From contig CAZVGO010000014.1 in assembly GCA_964626755.1 (NCBI GenBank), forward strand, positions 62,001-126,000: a stretch of 64,000 nt of DNA, in the 5' to 3' direction. This document shows, piece after piece, positions 24,353-31,959 of the stretch. The notes under the pieces were generated by a model. That model was given only the letters and a program-made list of their open reading frames with translations. It was not told the origin of the DNA and searched no databases. A program made the translations under genes and the position numbers. Origin of the DNA: JACDAV01 sp964626755 (GTDB lineage Bacteria; Chloroflexota; Limnocylindria; Limnocylindrales; CSP1-4). Position 1 is the first letter of the stretch. Each line of letters begins with the position of its first letter.

Positions 24353-24454
24353 AGGATTTCACGCTCGTTTAGAGCGGATGACTGGTCGGCCGCTACAGCG
24401 CTCGTACAGCCGATGATTGGACCTTGCGACTGACCCAATCGGAGGACGACGGCG

Positions 24455-25010
24455 ATGCCATCAAAAGCACCGACCAGCCGCGCGCAGTCTACCGCAACGA
24501 CTGACATCGAGGCCAACGCGGCCTCGTTCAGTCGACACCTTCGCGCGGCGAACAAGGCGCCCGCGACAATCCACGTCTACCTCGACGCGGCGGCTCGCCT
24601 CGACGCCTTCGTGGCCTCGAAGGGAATGCCTCGCGCTGTTGGCGCAATCCGACGCGAACCTGTCGAAGCGTTCATCGAGGACCAGCTGGCGCGGCTCAAG
24701 CCCGCGTCGGCGGCGAACCGCTACCGAAGCCTCCAGCAGTTCTTCCGCTGGCTCGTCGACGAGGGCGAGATCCGCGAGTCACCCATGGCCCGGATGAAGC
24801 CGCCTGCGATCCCGGAGACTCCCCCACCCGTCCTCCGGGACGAGCAGCTCAAGAAGCTCCTCGACACCGCGTCGGGCCGGACTTCGATGAGCGCCGGGAC
24901 GCGGCGATCATCCTCCTCCTCGTCGGCACCGGGATCGGGAGAGACTGGGACCATGAGGTCGCAGTCGTCCTCGGCAAGGGCCGGCGGCCCCGGCGGTCAG
25001 CGTCCCGTCG
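24455..25010 (+). pseudogene. Tyrosine recombinase (integrase) remnant
   Basis: The frame opening at ATG 24455, after a good GGAGGA, encodes the SAM-like N-terminal core-binding domain of a XerC/D-type recombinase (NAASFSRHLRAANKAPATIH, KPASAANRYRSLQQFFRWLV, then PVLRDEQLKKLLDTASGR). Near base 24875 the reading shifts: the next frame continues with DFDERRDAAIILLLVGTGI. A further break removes the first catalytic Arg region and resumes as VAVVLGKGRRPR, after which homology stops near the cupin gene. The catalytic R-H-R-Y set is therefore lost. The relic lies next to tRNA-Lys but on its 5' side, not the usual 3' integration side. Confidence 0.8.
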
Positions 25011-25350
25011 CGGCGGGCGAGACGGCGACGTAGATCGTCACGAGCGGCTCGTCCGAGATCGCCCACAGGACATGCCGGGCGCCGACCGGCGTGATCACCG
25101 CATCGCCGCCCCGCAGCGGGATCCGCTCACCGTCCTCGAGCAGGATCCCTTCCCCGCTGAGGACGAAGTGAACCTCCGGTACGTCATGAGCCTCCTGGAG
25201 GGCCTCGAGGTCGGCGTCGGTCGGCAGGCCCTTGAACGCGGCGACCCCGACCCCGATGCCCGCGGGGCCGGCACGGCGCACGAGCCGCCACACGTCGTGG
25301 AGCTCGGACAACTCCGGGCTCACGTCGTCCCTGTTGACCTTGATCGCCAT
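24997..25350 (-). CDS. Single-domain cupin protein
   Basis: A 117-residue protein with a cupin barrel: AHDVPEVHFVLSGEGILLEDGERIPLRGG (type given by the VHFVLSGEG and GD-x-V core) and VGARHVLWAI. Motif 1 is degenerate: His/His/Glu ligands are partly replaced (HDVPEVHFVLSGEG), so metal binding is uncertain. GGAGG lies upstream of ATG 25350. Its 3' end abuts the integrase remnant. It could be a small-molecule isomerase or binding protein; a carbohydrate role is suggested only by the neighbouring island. Confidence 0.7.
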   Translation of the reverse strand: MAIKVNRDDVSPELSELHDVWRLVRRAGPAGIGVGVAAFKGLPTDADLEALQEAHDVPEVHFVLSGEGILLEDGERIPLRGGDAVITPVGARHVLWAISDEPLVTIYVAVSPAATGR

Positions 25351-25370
25351 ATCCGCATCGCCTCCCTTGC

Positions 25371-25510
25371 GCCGCCCGAGACCTGCCGAGTGACGCATCC
25401 TTCGTCGCCGACCCGTACCCGCACTATGACCGACTACGGGCGGCCGACGCCGTCCACTGAGAGAGACGCCCGCGACGGATGGGTGCTGTCGCGCTACGCG
25501 TCGTCTCGTT
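25371..25510 (+). pseudogene. Cytochrome P450 N-terminal remnant
   Basis: One frame reads DASFVADPYPHYDRLRAADAVH and then a TGA; after a shift the next frame reads DARDGWVLSRYAS. Together they reproduce the conserved N-terminal signature of bacterial P450s (DPYPxYxxLR, then the GGWVLSRYxDV strand). Nothing of the I-helix, ExxR or haem Cys remains. It is a short relic in the gap between the cupin and rpiB. Confidence 0.5.
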
Positions 25511-25545
25511 GCCCGCGACCGCGAGGCGGACCTGGACGGCCGGAC

Positions 25546-25992
25546 TCAGCGGCCCGGAGCGTCGAGCGCGTCGATCTTGGCGACCTTGCGACCGGAGTCG
25601 CCGCCCTGGAACACCGCGTCGAGCCAGTGGTCCACCAGGAGTCGCGCCACGTCGGCACCGATGACCTTGCCGCCGAGACATAGCACCTGAGCGTTGTTCG
25701 AGGCCATCGCCCGTTCGGCGGAATAGGGATCGACGACCGGCGCGGCTCGGACGCCGGGAACCTTGTTCGCGACGATGGCCATGCCAAGACCGGTGCCGCA
25801 GACGAGCACGGCGCGCTCGGTCTCGCCCGCGGCGACGGCCCTCGCGACTACCACAGCCACATCCGGGTAGTCGATCGGGTCCTCGGACGCCACTCCGAAG
25901 TCGACGACCTCGTGCCCGCGCGACTCGAGGTGCCGCCGGACGGACTCCTTGAGCTGGAACCCGTTGTTGTCCGCACCGACCGCGATCCTCAC
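25546..25992 (-). CDS. RpiB/LacAB-type sugar-phosphate isomerase
   Basis: A 148-residue isomerase of the RpiB family, which interconverts aldose and ketose phosphates (ribose-5-P/ribulose-5-P, or allose, galactose and tetrose phosphates in relatives). Visible are RIAVGADNNGFQLKESVRRHL at the N-terminus, VDFGV, the catalytic-Cys region VLVCGTGLGMAIVANKVPGVRA and NNAQVLCLGG. GTG 25992 follows GGAGG. The promoter region shared with the Ldh_2 gene carries a GntR-type operator, so this is likely a pathway-specific isomerase and not the general pentose one. Confidence 0.9.
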   Translation of the reverse strand: MRIAVGADNNGFQLKESVRRHLESRGHEVVDFGVASEDPIDYPDVAVVVARAVAAGETERAVLVCGTGLGMAIVANKVPGVRAAPVVDPYSAERAMASNNAQVLCLGGKVIGADVARLLVDHWLDAVFQGGDSGRKVAKIDALDAPGR

Positions 25993-26027
25993 CCGTCTAC
26001 CTCCAATCCACACTGTCAGCATACGAG

Positions 26028-26043
26028 TCTAGACGTGTGTACT
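26028..26043. promoter_or_regulatory. GntR-type operator, site A
   Basis: TCTAGAC-GT-GTGTACT fits TnTAnAC-nn-GTnTAnA with one mismatch. It lies between divergent rpiB and Ldh_2 genes, overlaps a plus-strand TACTAT box (26040-26045) and sits just upstream of a minus-strand TATGCT box (26023-26018). Confidence 0.7.
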
Positions 26044-26082
26044 ATCGCTCCCCGCTAATGTTGCCCGCAGGAGGTCCGGGGG

Positions 26083-27156
26083 ATGGTCGGTGTCGTCGAC
26101 GCTCAGGGCCATCGACGGGTGGACGCCACGCTCCTGGAGTCGTTCGTCGGGGCCCTCTTCCGCGGCGCCGGCGTCCGGGACGACAATGCGGCCCGGCTCG
26201 CAGAGATCATTGTCGGCACCGATCTGCGCGGAGCGTACTCCCACGGCTGTGCCCTCGCCTCCGGCTACCTCGACAGGATGCTCAAGGGCGAGATCGATCC
26301 TGCCGGCCGCCCGCGCGTCGTCCGCGAGCGGGGGGCCGTCCTCGTCGTCGACGCCGGCAACAGCCTCGGGCACCTCGCCGTCGCATTCTCGATGGAGCGA
26401 GCGGTCGAGCGGGCGGCCGACACGGGCGTCGCGGCGGTGGCGGTGGGCGGGAGCAATCACTGCGGCGCGATGGGGTACTACCCGATGATCGCGCTGCGGC
26501 ACGGGATGATCGGCCTCGCGACAACGAACGGACTGCCGACGATGGCCTGGTTCGGCGGGCTCGACCGGATCCTGTCGATCAACCCGGTCGGCATCGCAAT
26601 CCCCGCCGGGGAAGAATCGCCGATCGTCATCGACACCTCGTTCGGCGCCGTCGCGCGCGGCAAGATCGCCATCCACGCACAACTCGGGCGGCCGCTGCCC
26701 GAGGGCTGGGCGACGGACAAGGACGGCAACGCGACGATCGACCCGGCCGCCGCCCTCGAAGGCCTCATCCAACCGGCCGGCGGATACAAGGGCACGAGCA
26801 TGGCCCTCGTCATGGGCATCCTCTCGGCCCTGCTGTCGGGAGCCGCGTACGGGACCGAATTGGGCGACTTCGTCAAGGGTGCGACCGCCGGTGCCGACGG
26901 CCAGTTCGTCCTCGCCATCGACGTCGCTGCGTTTGAGGATCCGGCCCGGTTCCGGGCGCGGATGGACGGCATCATCCGCCAGATCCATGCGAGCCGCCCC
27001 GCCCCCGGCGTTGACCGGATCTACCTGCCCGGTGAGCGCGCCGCCGAGACGGAGCGACGATATCGGGCGGAGGGCGTTCCCCTGACCGACGGGACACGCC
27101 GGGCCCTGGCCGACATCGCCGTCCGCGTCGGCGTCGACCCGGCGCCCGTCCAATGA
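26083..27156 (+). CDS. Ldh_2-family NAD(P)H-dependent 2-hydroxyacid dehydrogenase
   Basis: A 357-residue member of the malate/L-lactate/ureidoglycolate/2,3-diketogulonate dehydrogenase family, which interconverts 2-hydroxy and 2-oxo acids with a fold distinct from classical LDH. Family marks are DLRGAYSHG with the catalytic His near residue 52, GGSNHCGAMGYYP, TTNG, SINPVGIAIPA, ARGKI and QPAGGYKGTSMALVM. GGAGG precedes ATG 26083 by about 10 bases. It opens the island's rightward transcript and is followed 44 bases later by the aminotransferase. With the E1/E2 genes further on, it probably yields or consumes the 2-oxo acid that is decarboxylated. Confidence 0.88.
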   Translation: MVGVVDAQGHRRVDATLLESFVGALFRGAGVRDDNAARLAEIIVGTDLRGAYSHGCALASGYLDRMLKGEIDPAGRPRVVRERGAVLVVDAGNSLGHLAVAFSMERAVERAADTGVAAVAVGGSNHCGAMGYYPMIALRHGMIGLATTNGLPTMAWFGGLDRILSINPVGIAIPAGEESPIVIDTSFGAVARGKIAIHAQLGRPLPEGWATDKDGNATIDPAAALEGLIQPAGGYKGTSMALVMGILSALLSGAAYGTELGDFVKGATAGADGQFVLAIDVAAFEDPARFRARMDGIIRQIHASRPAPGVDRIYLPGERAAETERRYRAEGVPLTDGTRRALADIAVRVGVDPAPVQ

Positions 27157-27199
27157 CCCTCGTCCGCGATCTGCCCGACAGACCTACCCGGAGGATCCG

Positions 27200-28624
27200 A
27201 TGAAGCGGCCAGAGCCGGGACAGACGATCGATGAAGCATACCGAGCGCGTTTTCCGGGCTCGCGCGCCCTCTACGAGCGTGCTCTCCAGTTGATGCCGTC
27301 GGGTATCAATCACGACGTCCGACGGATCGCGCCCTTTCCCGTCTACGTCGACCATGCGAAGGGCTCGCGCAAGTGGGATGTCGACGGGAACGAGATCATC
27401 GACTTCGCGGTCGGTCACGGCGCACTCATCCTCGGTCACGGCCACCCGAGGGTCCTCGAGGCGATCCTCGAGCAGTCGGCCAAGGTCACCCACGCCTCGG
27501 CCCCGACGGCGACCGAGATCCGCTGGGCGGAGCTCGTCACGACCCTTGTGCCGTGTGCGGAACGGGTCCGCTTCGTACTGAGCGGCACCGAGGCGACGAT
27601 GCTCGCCATGCGCCTCGTCCGCGCGTACACGGGCAAGTCGATCATCGTCCGGATCGACGGGCACTTCCACGGCTGGCACGACTACGCCATGTTCCATTTC
27701 CTGCCGCCGTTCGACGTCGTGTCGTCGGCGGGCGTGCCGGCGGAGATCGGCGAGACGCTGCGCTTCGTTCCACTCGACGACCTCGACGCGCTCCAGCGGG
27801 CACTGTCGAGCGGCGACGTCGCGGGCGTCATCCTCGAGCCGGACGGCCCGGTCGTGGGGACCGTCCCGGTACGTCCGGGCTACCTCCAGGGTGTGCGCGA
27901 CCTGACGCGCCGGTACGACGTCCCGCTCATCTTCGACGAGGTCGTGACCGGGTTCCGGCTGTCGCCGGGCGGTGCCCAGCAGTACTTCGGTGTCACGCCG
28001 GACCTCGCCACGTTCGCGAAGATCGTGGGAGGCGGCGTGCCGTCGGGTGCCGTGGCCGGGCGGGCGGATATCCTCGACGGGATCGCGTATCGCGACGACT
28101 CGGAGTGGAATCGCCGCAGCCGCGTCACCCACATGGGGACCTACAGCGCCCACCCCGTCGCGGCCGCCGCGGGCAGCACGGCACTGGAATTGCTCGCGGA
28201 CGGGACGGTCCAGGATTACACAGCTGAACTCGGCGATCGCCTCCGGACGGGGATCAACGCTGCTCTCGCCGACGCGGGTGTCGCGGGCTGGGCATACGGG
28301 TTCCGGTCCTGCTTCCGGGTCATCCTCGGCGACCCGGACGACCTGCCGTACACGCACGATCCGGAGGAGTTTCGGGCCGGCGTTCCGGTTCCGCGCCTCC
28401 TCGCCGGGATGCGTCCGCTCATCAAGAGTGCGCTCCACAAAGCACATTTCCTCGAGGGCATCGACATCATCGCCGGGAACCACGGGTGGCTCACCGCGGC
28501 GCACACGACCGCCGATGTGGATGCGGGCGTCGAGGCGTATGCCCGGGCCGTCCATCGGGTCGTCGCCGAGGGAACGCTCAAGACGATCGAGTCGAAAACC
28601 GTGTCCGCCTCCGCCAGAGCCTGA
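27200..28624 (+). CDS. Class-III (glutamate-1-semialdehyde aminomutase-like) aminotransferase
   Basis: A 474-residue PLP enzyme. The N-terminus (PSGINHDVRRIAPFPVYVDHA) and VLSGTEATMLAMRLVRAYTG are typical of the HemL-like branch; the PLP-binding Lys is in LATFAKIVGGGVPSGAVAG and the Asp in LIFDEVVTGFR. HemL itself is shorter (about 430), and HemL-specific context is missing, so this is one of the many HemL-like transaminases or aminomutases acting on unknown amino acids or semialdehydes. GGAGG lies upstream of the ATG. It is in line with the Ldh_2 gene and before a broken MFS gene. Confidence 0.88.
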   Translation: MKRPEPGQTIDEAYRARFPGSRALYERALQLMPSGINHDVRRIAPFPVYVDHAKGSRKWDVDGNEIIDFAVGHGALILGHGHPRVLEAILEQSAKVTHASAPTATEIRWAELVTTLVPCAERVRFVLSGTEATMLAMRLVRAYTGKSIIVRIDGHFHGWHDYAMFHFLPPFDVVSSAGVPAEIGETLRFVPLDDLDALQRALSSGDVAGVILEPDGPVVGTVPVRPGYLQGVRDLTRRYDVPLIFDEVVTGFRLSPGGAQQYFGVTPDLATFAKIVGGGVPSGAVAGRADILDGIAYRDDSEWNRRSRVTHMGTYSAHPVAAAAGSTALELLADGTVQDYTAELGDRLRTGINAALADAGVAGWAYGFRSCFRVILGDPDDLPYTHDPEEFRAGVPVPRLLAGMRPLIKSALHKAHFLEGIDIIAGNHGWLTAAHTTADVDAGVEAYARAVHRVVAEGTLKTIESKTVSASARA

Positions 28625-28627
28625 CTC

Positions 28628-28908
28628 GTGGCCCGCCGCCCGGCTGACGATGCCGGTGTGCGCGCCGCCCTTCGCGACCCGGTCCTCCGCGTCCAATTCG
28701 CCGGCCAGGCGATCAGCGCCACCGGGAGCTGGATGAACCATGTCGCTCTCGGCTGGCTGGCGCTGAAGCTCACCGGATCTGCGCTGGCCATCGGGGTCGT
28801 CATGGCCCGCGCGCACGATCCCGATCTTCATTCTCTCGCTGCCCGCCGGTGTGATCGCGGACCGCTTCGAACGGGCGCGACTCACGAGCGCGTTCCGGTC
28901 CTTGTGAG
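28628..28908 (+). pseudogene. MFS transporter remnant (N-terminal fragment)
   Basis: From GTG 28628, three bases after the aminotransferase stop, the frame encodes the first MFS helix region (FAGQAISATGSWMNHVALGW, then LTGSALAIGVVMA). A one-base shift near 28810 moves the homology to another frame, TIPIFILSLPAGVIADRFER, which is the usual helix 2 and loop 2-3 motif, and a TGA ends it at 28908. The remaining ten helices are absent. It may have been the island's original transporter. The 3' flank is the E2 promoter. Confidence 0.8.
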
Positions 28909-28932
28909 GGTGCCCGGCGTGGCGGTCGCCTG

Positions 28933-28948
28933 CCTATACAGGTATGCT
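28933..28948 (+). promoter_or_regulatory. GntR-type operator, site B
   Basis: CCTATAC-AG-GTATGCT is a weaker match to the operator consensus; the left half and the central AG agree, the right half agrees in its first four bases. It contains the TATGCT -10 box of the E2 gene, whose ATG is 39 bases downstream. Confidence 0.5.
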
Positions 28949-28986
28949 CACGACTCGAGCACCGACACTGGAGGCCCCCGCTGACT

Positions 28987-30141
28987 ATGGCAGTCGACAT
29001 CATCGTGCCCGAGGTCGGCGAGGTCGGCATGGAAGTGACCTTCGTAGCCTGGCTGAAGAACGAGGGCGATCACGTCGAGGAGGGCGAACTGCTCTTCCAA
29101 CTCGACACGCAGAAGACGATGCTCGACGTGGAAAGCGTCGGTTCCGGAACGCTATCGGGCATCCAGGCGCGACCCGGCGATCTGGTGGCTCCCAAGCAAG
29201 TGATCGCGCGTTTGGCGGCTCCAGGGGAGACGCTCGACCTGGCATCGACGACCAGCGCGACGGCGGTGGATGCCGCCGAAACGACGGGTGCGGCCACGAC
29301 CACGGCAGCGAGCGCGAGTGCGGTGGCCGTAGACACGGTGACCGGCGGGATCAGCCCACGGGCACGGCGACTGGCGAAGCAGCTCGCTGTCACGCTCGAC
29401 GGAGTACGCGGCTCCGGGCCAGGCGGTATCGTGACCGAGTCGGACGTCCGCGCCGCGGTCGCCTCGCCCGATGCGCAGCTAGACGCGGACGCGGAGCGAC
29501 GCGAGCGGACACGCCAGGCAGTGGCCCGTATGACGAGCGACTCCTGGCAGCGGATCCCCCACTTCTATCTGTCCGTCGATGCAGAGGTGACGGCAGGCCT
29601 CGAGGTCACGCGTCCCACGACGCTCGTATGTGCCGCGATCGCCCGCGCCATTCGCGAACACCCCGAGTGCAACCTCGAGTGGGCGGGGGACGCGCCGGTG
29701 CGCCGAGGCTCGGTGGACCTCGGGATCCTCGTCGACACGCCGGCCGGCCTCATCCTGCCCGCCGTCCGCGGGGCGGACTTGCTGACGATCGCGGATCTCA
29801 CCGCGGCCATCGCGGCGGCAGCGGAGCGGGCACGGATAGGTACGCTCCGGGCGGACGACTTCGGCGCACGAAGCCTGTCGGTGTCCAACCTCGGGATGCA
29901 CGCCGTGGATCGTTTTGGCGGTGTCATCGCCACCCCGGATCCGCTCCTGCTGACGGTGGGACGGACGCGGGTCGAACCCCGACGCGAGGGTGACGGCTGG
30001 CGTCCGGCGACCATCGTCACGCTCACGCTGTCGGTGGACCACCGGGCGCTCGACGGTGCTGCAGCGGCGCGGCTGCTGACGACCCTCGAGGGCCTCCTCG
30101 GCGACCCGAGCTGGCTCAGTGCAGGTGTGGACCGACCATGA
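28987..30141 (+). CDS. Lipoyl-dependent 2-oxoacid dehydrogenase E2 acyltransferase
   Basis: A 384-residue E2 subunit. Residues 1-80 are one lipoyl domain with the lipoylated Lys in LDTQKTMLDVES (the more usual sequence is ETDKA). An Ala/Thr linker leads to the E1/E3-binding domain (ISPRARRLAKQLAVTLDGVR, GSGPGGIVTESDV) and then the acyltransferase core ending in SVDHRALDGAAAARLL with the catalytic His and Asp. The core is short. It transfers the acyl group from E1 to CoA. The matching E1 alpha and beta genes lie 12 kb downstream under the same predicted operator; no E3 is in the window, so the housekeeping lipoamide dehydrogenase is probably shared. GGAGG precedes the ATG. Confidence 0.92.
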   Translation: MAVDIIVPEVGEVGMEVTFVAWLKNEGDHVEEGELLFQLDTQKTMLDVESVGSGTLSGIQARPGDLVAPKQVIARLAAPGETLDLASTTSATAVDAAETTGAATTTAASASAVAVDTVTGGISPRARRLAKQLAVTLDGVRGSGPGGIVTESDVRAAVASPDAQLDADAERRERTRQAVARMTSDSWQRIPHFYLSVDAEVTAGLEVTRPTTLVCAAIARAIREHPECNLEWAGDAPVRRGSVDLGILVDTPAGLILPAVRGADLLTIADLTAAIAAAAERARIGTLRADDFGARSLSVSNLGMHAVDRFGGVIATPDPLLLTVGRTRVEPRREGDGWRPATIVTLTLSVDHRALDGAAAARLLTTLEGLLGDPSWLSAGVDRP

Positions 30142-30539
30142 GGACGATCACGTTCGATACGACCCGCGAGATCGCGGCCGTCGACATCACCGATCTGCTG
30201 ACCGCCGACCTGGCGGATCTGCCCGACGGCTTTGTGTGGATCTCGTGCCCGCACACAACCGGGGCGTTGATCCTGTGCGAGTCGGACCCCGAGATGCTCA
30301 GCGACATCGAGCGGGTGGCAGGAGGGCTGCTCGCCCCGTACGAACCGTTCAGCCACCGCAAGAACGACAACCCGAACGCGGCGGCGCACCTGTTCTCGAG
30401 TCTCATGGGAACGCAACTCGTCCTGCCGGTCGCGTCGGGAGCGCTGCACCTTGGGACGTACCAGCGGCTCATCTTCGTGGAGCTCGACGGGCCCCGGTCG
30501 CGTCGGCTCGAACTCTCACCCATCGCTCCCTCGGCCTGA
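30138..30539 (+). CDS. YjbQ/UPF0047 family protein
   Basis: A 133-residue protein of the YjbQ family, sometimes called secondary thiamine-phosphate synthase after a genetic-complementation activity. The two conserved His clusters are present: CPHTTGALIL and SHRKNDNPNAAAHLFSSLMG, with the late HLGTYQRLIFVELDGPR. The ATG overlaps the E2 stop (ATGA), so it is made with E2. Because the E1 partner needs thiamine diphosphate, its presence here may be meaningful, but the true in vivo function of the family is not settled. Confidence 0.88.
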   Translation: MRTITFDTTREIAAVDITDLLTADLADLPDGFVWISCPHTTGALILCESDPEMLSDIERVAGGLLAPYEPFSHRKNDNPNAAAHLFSSLMGTQLVLPVASGALHLGTYQRLIFVELDGPRSRRLELSPIAPSA

Positions 30540-30549
30540 GGTAATCGAC

Positions 30550-31461
30550 ATGACGGCGGCCGGCACGACCGTCGGCTTCATCGGCCTCGGCGTCATGGGC
30601 GAGTCAATGGCCCGCACACTCCTCCGTGCGGGCCATCGACTGCTCATCTACTCGCGATCCCGGGGGCCGGTGGATCGACTCGCGGCCGACGGTGCCGTGC
30701 CGGCGGGCTCGTCGGCCGGAGTCGCCGCGGATGCCGATATCGTCGTGACGATGCTCCCCGACGACGCTGCGGTGGTGGAGGTGATCGAGCGGGACATCAT
30801 CGCGGCGCACGCTATCCGCCCCGGAGCGCTCATCGTCGACATGAGCACGACCTCCCCGGCCACTGCCGTTCGGGTCGGCACCGCCGTGACCAGCACCGGC
30901 GGGGCGTTCGTCGACGCCCCGGTCTCAGGTGGCCAGCAGGGCGCGCTCGACGGAACCCTCTCGATCATGGTCGGCGGAGACGCCGCGGATGTCGCCCGCG
31001 CGATGCCCCTGTTCGAGGTCCTCGGAACGCACGTCGCCCACGTCGGCCCGGTCGGCTCCGGTCAGACCGCGAAGGCGTGCAACCAGCTCGTCGTGCTCGG
31101 CACGATGGAGATCGTGGCCGAGGCCCTCGTCCTCGCAGCGGCTGCCGGGCTCGATGCGGCTGCCGTCCGCGCGATGATGCTGGCCGGGCTCGCCTCGAGC
31201 ACGATCCTCGACCGTGCCGGCCGGCGCATGCTCGAGCGCGACTTCGAACCGGGCGGACGCGCCGAATTCCACCTCAAGGACATCGCCGTGGTCCGCAGCG
31301 TCGCCGCTCGAACCGGGGCGCAGGTCCCGGCATTCGAGGCCGCCGCCGCTGCGCTCGAACGGCTCGTCGCGAACGGACACGGGGGTCTCGACCACGCCGC
31401 GCTCGTCACGATCCTCGAAGCCCAGGCCGGAACCACTGTCGGAGGAAAACGCGATGAGTGA
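30550..31461 (+). CDS. 3-Hydroxyisobutyrate dehydrogenase-like oxidoreductase
   Basis: A 303-residue beta-hydroxyacid dehydrogenase. The Rossmann opening is VGFIGLGVMGESMARTLL; DAPVSGGQQGALDGTLSIMV is the substrate-binding signature; the catalytic Lys is in GSGQTAKACNQLV near residue 178 and LKDIAVVRS is the second Lys motif. The family reduces or oxidises 3-hydroxyisobutyrate, tartronate semialdehyde and similar compounds. I chose ATG 30550 after GAGG; a longer in-frame extension overlaps yjbQ and is not conserved. The stop overlaps the cupin start by 8 bases. Semialdehyde reduction in the island's pathway is the likely job. Confidence 0.88.
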   Translation: MTAAGTTVGFIGLGVMGESMARTLLRAGHRLLIYSRSRGPVDRLAADGAVPAGSSAGVAADADIVVTMLPDDAAVVEVIERDIIAAHAIRPGALIVDMSTTSPATAVRVGTAVTSTGGAFVDAPVSGGQQGALDGTLSIMVGGDAADVARAMPLFEVLGTHVAHVGPVGSGQTAKACNQLVVLGTMEIVAEALVLAAAAGLDAAAVRAMMLAGLASSTILDRAGRRMLERDFEPGGRAEFHLKDIAVVRSVAARTGAQVPAFEAAAAALERLVANGHGGLDHAALVTILEAQAGTTVGGKRDE

Positions 31462-31831
31462 TCGCCGAGCGGACGGAGCGACGGTGACGGACGCCGCCTC
31501 GGCCCGCCTGTATGAACTGCCCGGTCGGCACTGGAAGCTCGTCCTGGGGCCAGAGAACAGCGGGTCGTCGCGGTTGACGATGGCGATCGCGACGTTCCCG
31601 CCCGGTTCCGCGCCCGAGGGCCACGCCCACCCGGTCGAAGACGAGGTCGTCTACGTGCTGTCCGGGCGCGGCTGGATCGTCCTGCCGGACGGCTCGGCGC
31701 GCATCGAATCCGGGTCCGCCTACCACATCCCTGCCGGTGTCGTTCACGGCGCGGTGAATGACGGGATCGAGCCTCTCGCGCTTCTGTGCGTGTTCAATCC
31801 GCCGGTGATTCCAGGTTCGTACGAGGACTGA
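31454..31831 (+). CDS. Cupin protein with intact metal motif
   Basis: A 125-residue cupin. Motif 1 is GHAHPVEDEVVYVLSGRG (metal-ligand His, His, Glu) and motif 2 is PAGVVHGAVN (fourth ligand His), so a metal-dependent isomerase, dioxygenase or lyase activity is possible. It is the last gene of the E2-yjbQ-dehydrogenase-cupin operon; GGAGGAAAACGCG lies before the ATG, which overlaps the previous gene. Small cupins of this kind are common in sugar and sugar-acid pathways, but the substrate cannot be told. Confidence 0.82.
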   Translation: MSDRRADGATVTDAASARLYELPGRHWKLVLGPENSGSSRLTMAIATFPPGSAPEGHAHPVEDEVVYVLSGRGWIVLPDGSARIESGSAYHIPAGVVHGAVNDGIEPLALLCVFNPPVIPGSYED

Positions 31832-31869
31832 CGCACTGAGGCCGGCCGGAGAAGCGTTGTACAACACCA

Positions 31870-31885
31870 TCTAGACACGTATAGA
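31870..31885 (+). promoter_or_regulatory. GntR-type operator, site C
   Basis: TCTAGAC-AC-GTATAGA matches the consensus on both halves and is nearly self-complementary. It lies 75 bases before the start of the sugar-binding protein and just upstream of TAGGGT boxes (31890 and 31895). Confidence 0.8.
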
Positions 31886-31959
31886 TGAGTAGGGTAGGGT
31901 TCGCGAGACCCCGCGACATTCGTGGTCTCGCAGATCACCATCGGAGGAGGAGCTTCGGT

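Noticed and set aside
31856..31865. GTTGTACAAC palindrome before the sugar-binding protein gene
   Set aside because: Perfect but only 10 bases, not repeated elsewhere, and next to a better operator; not counted as a site.
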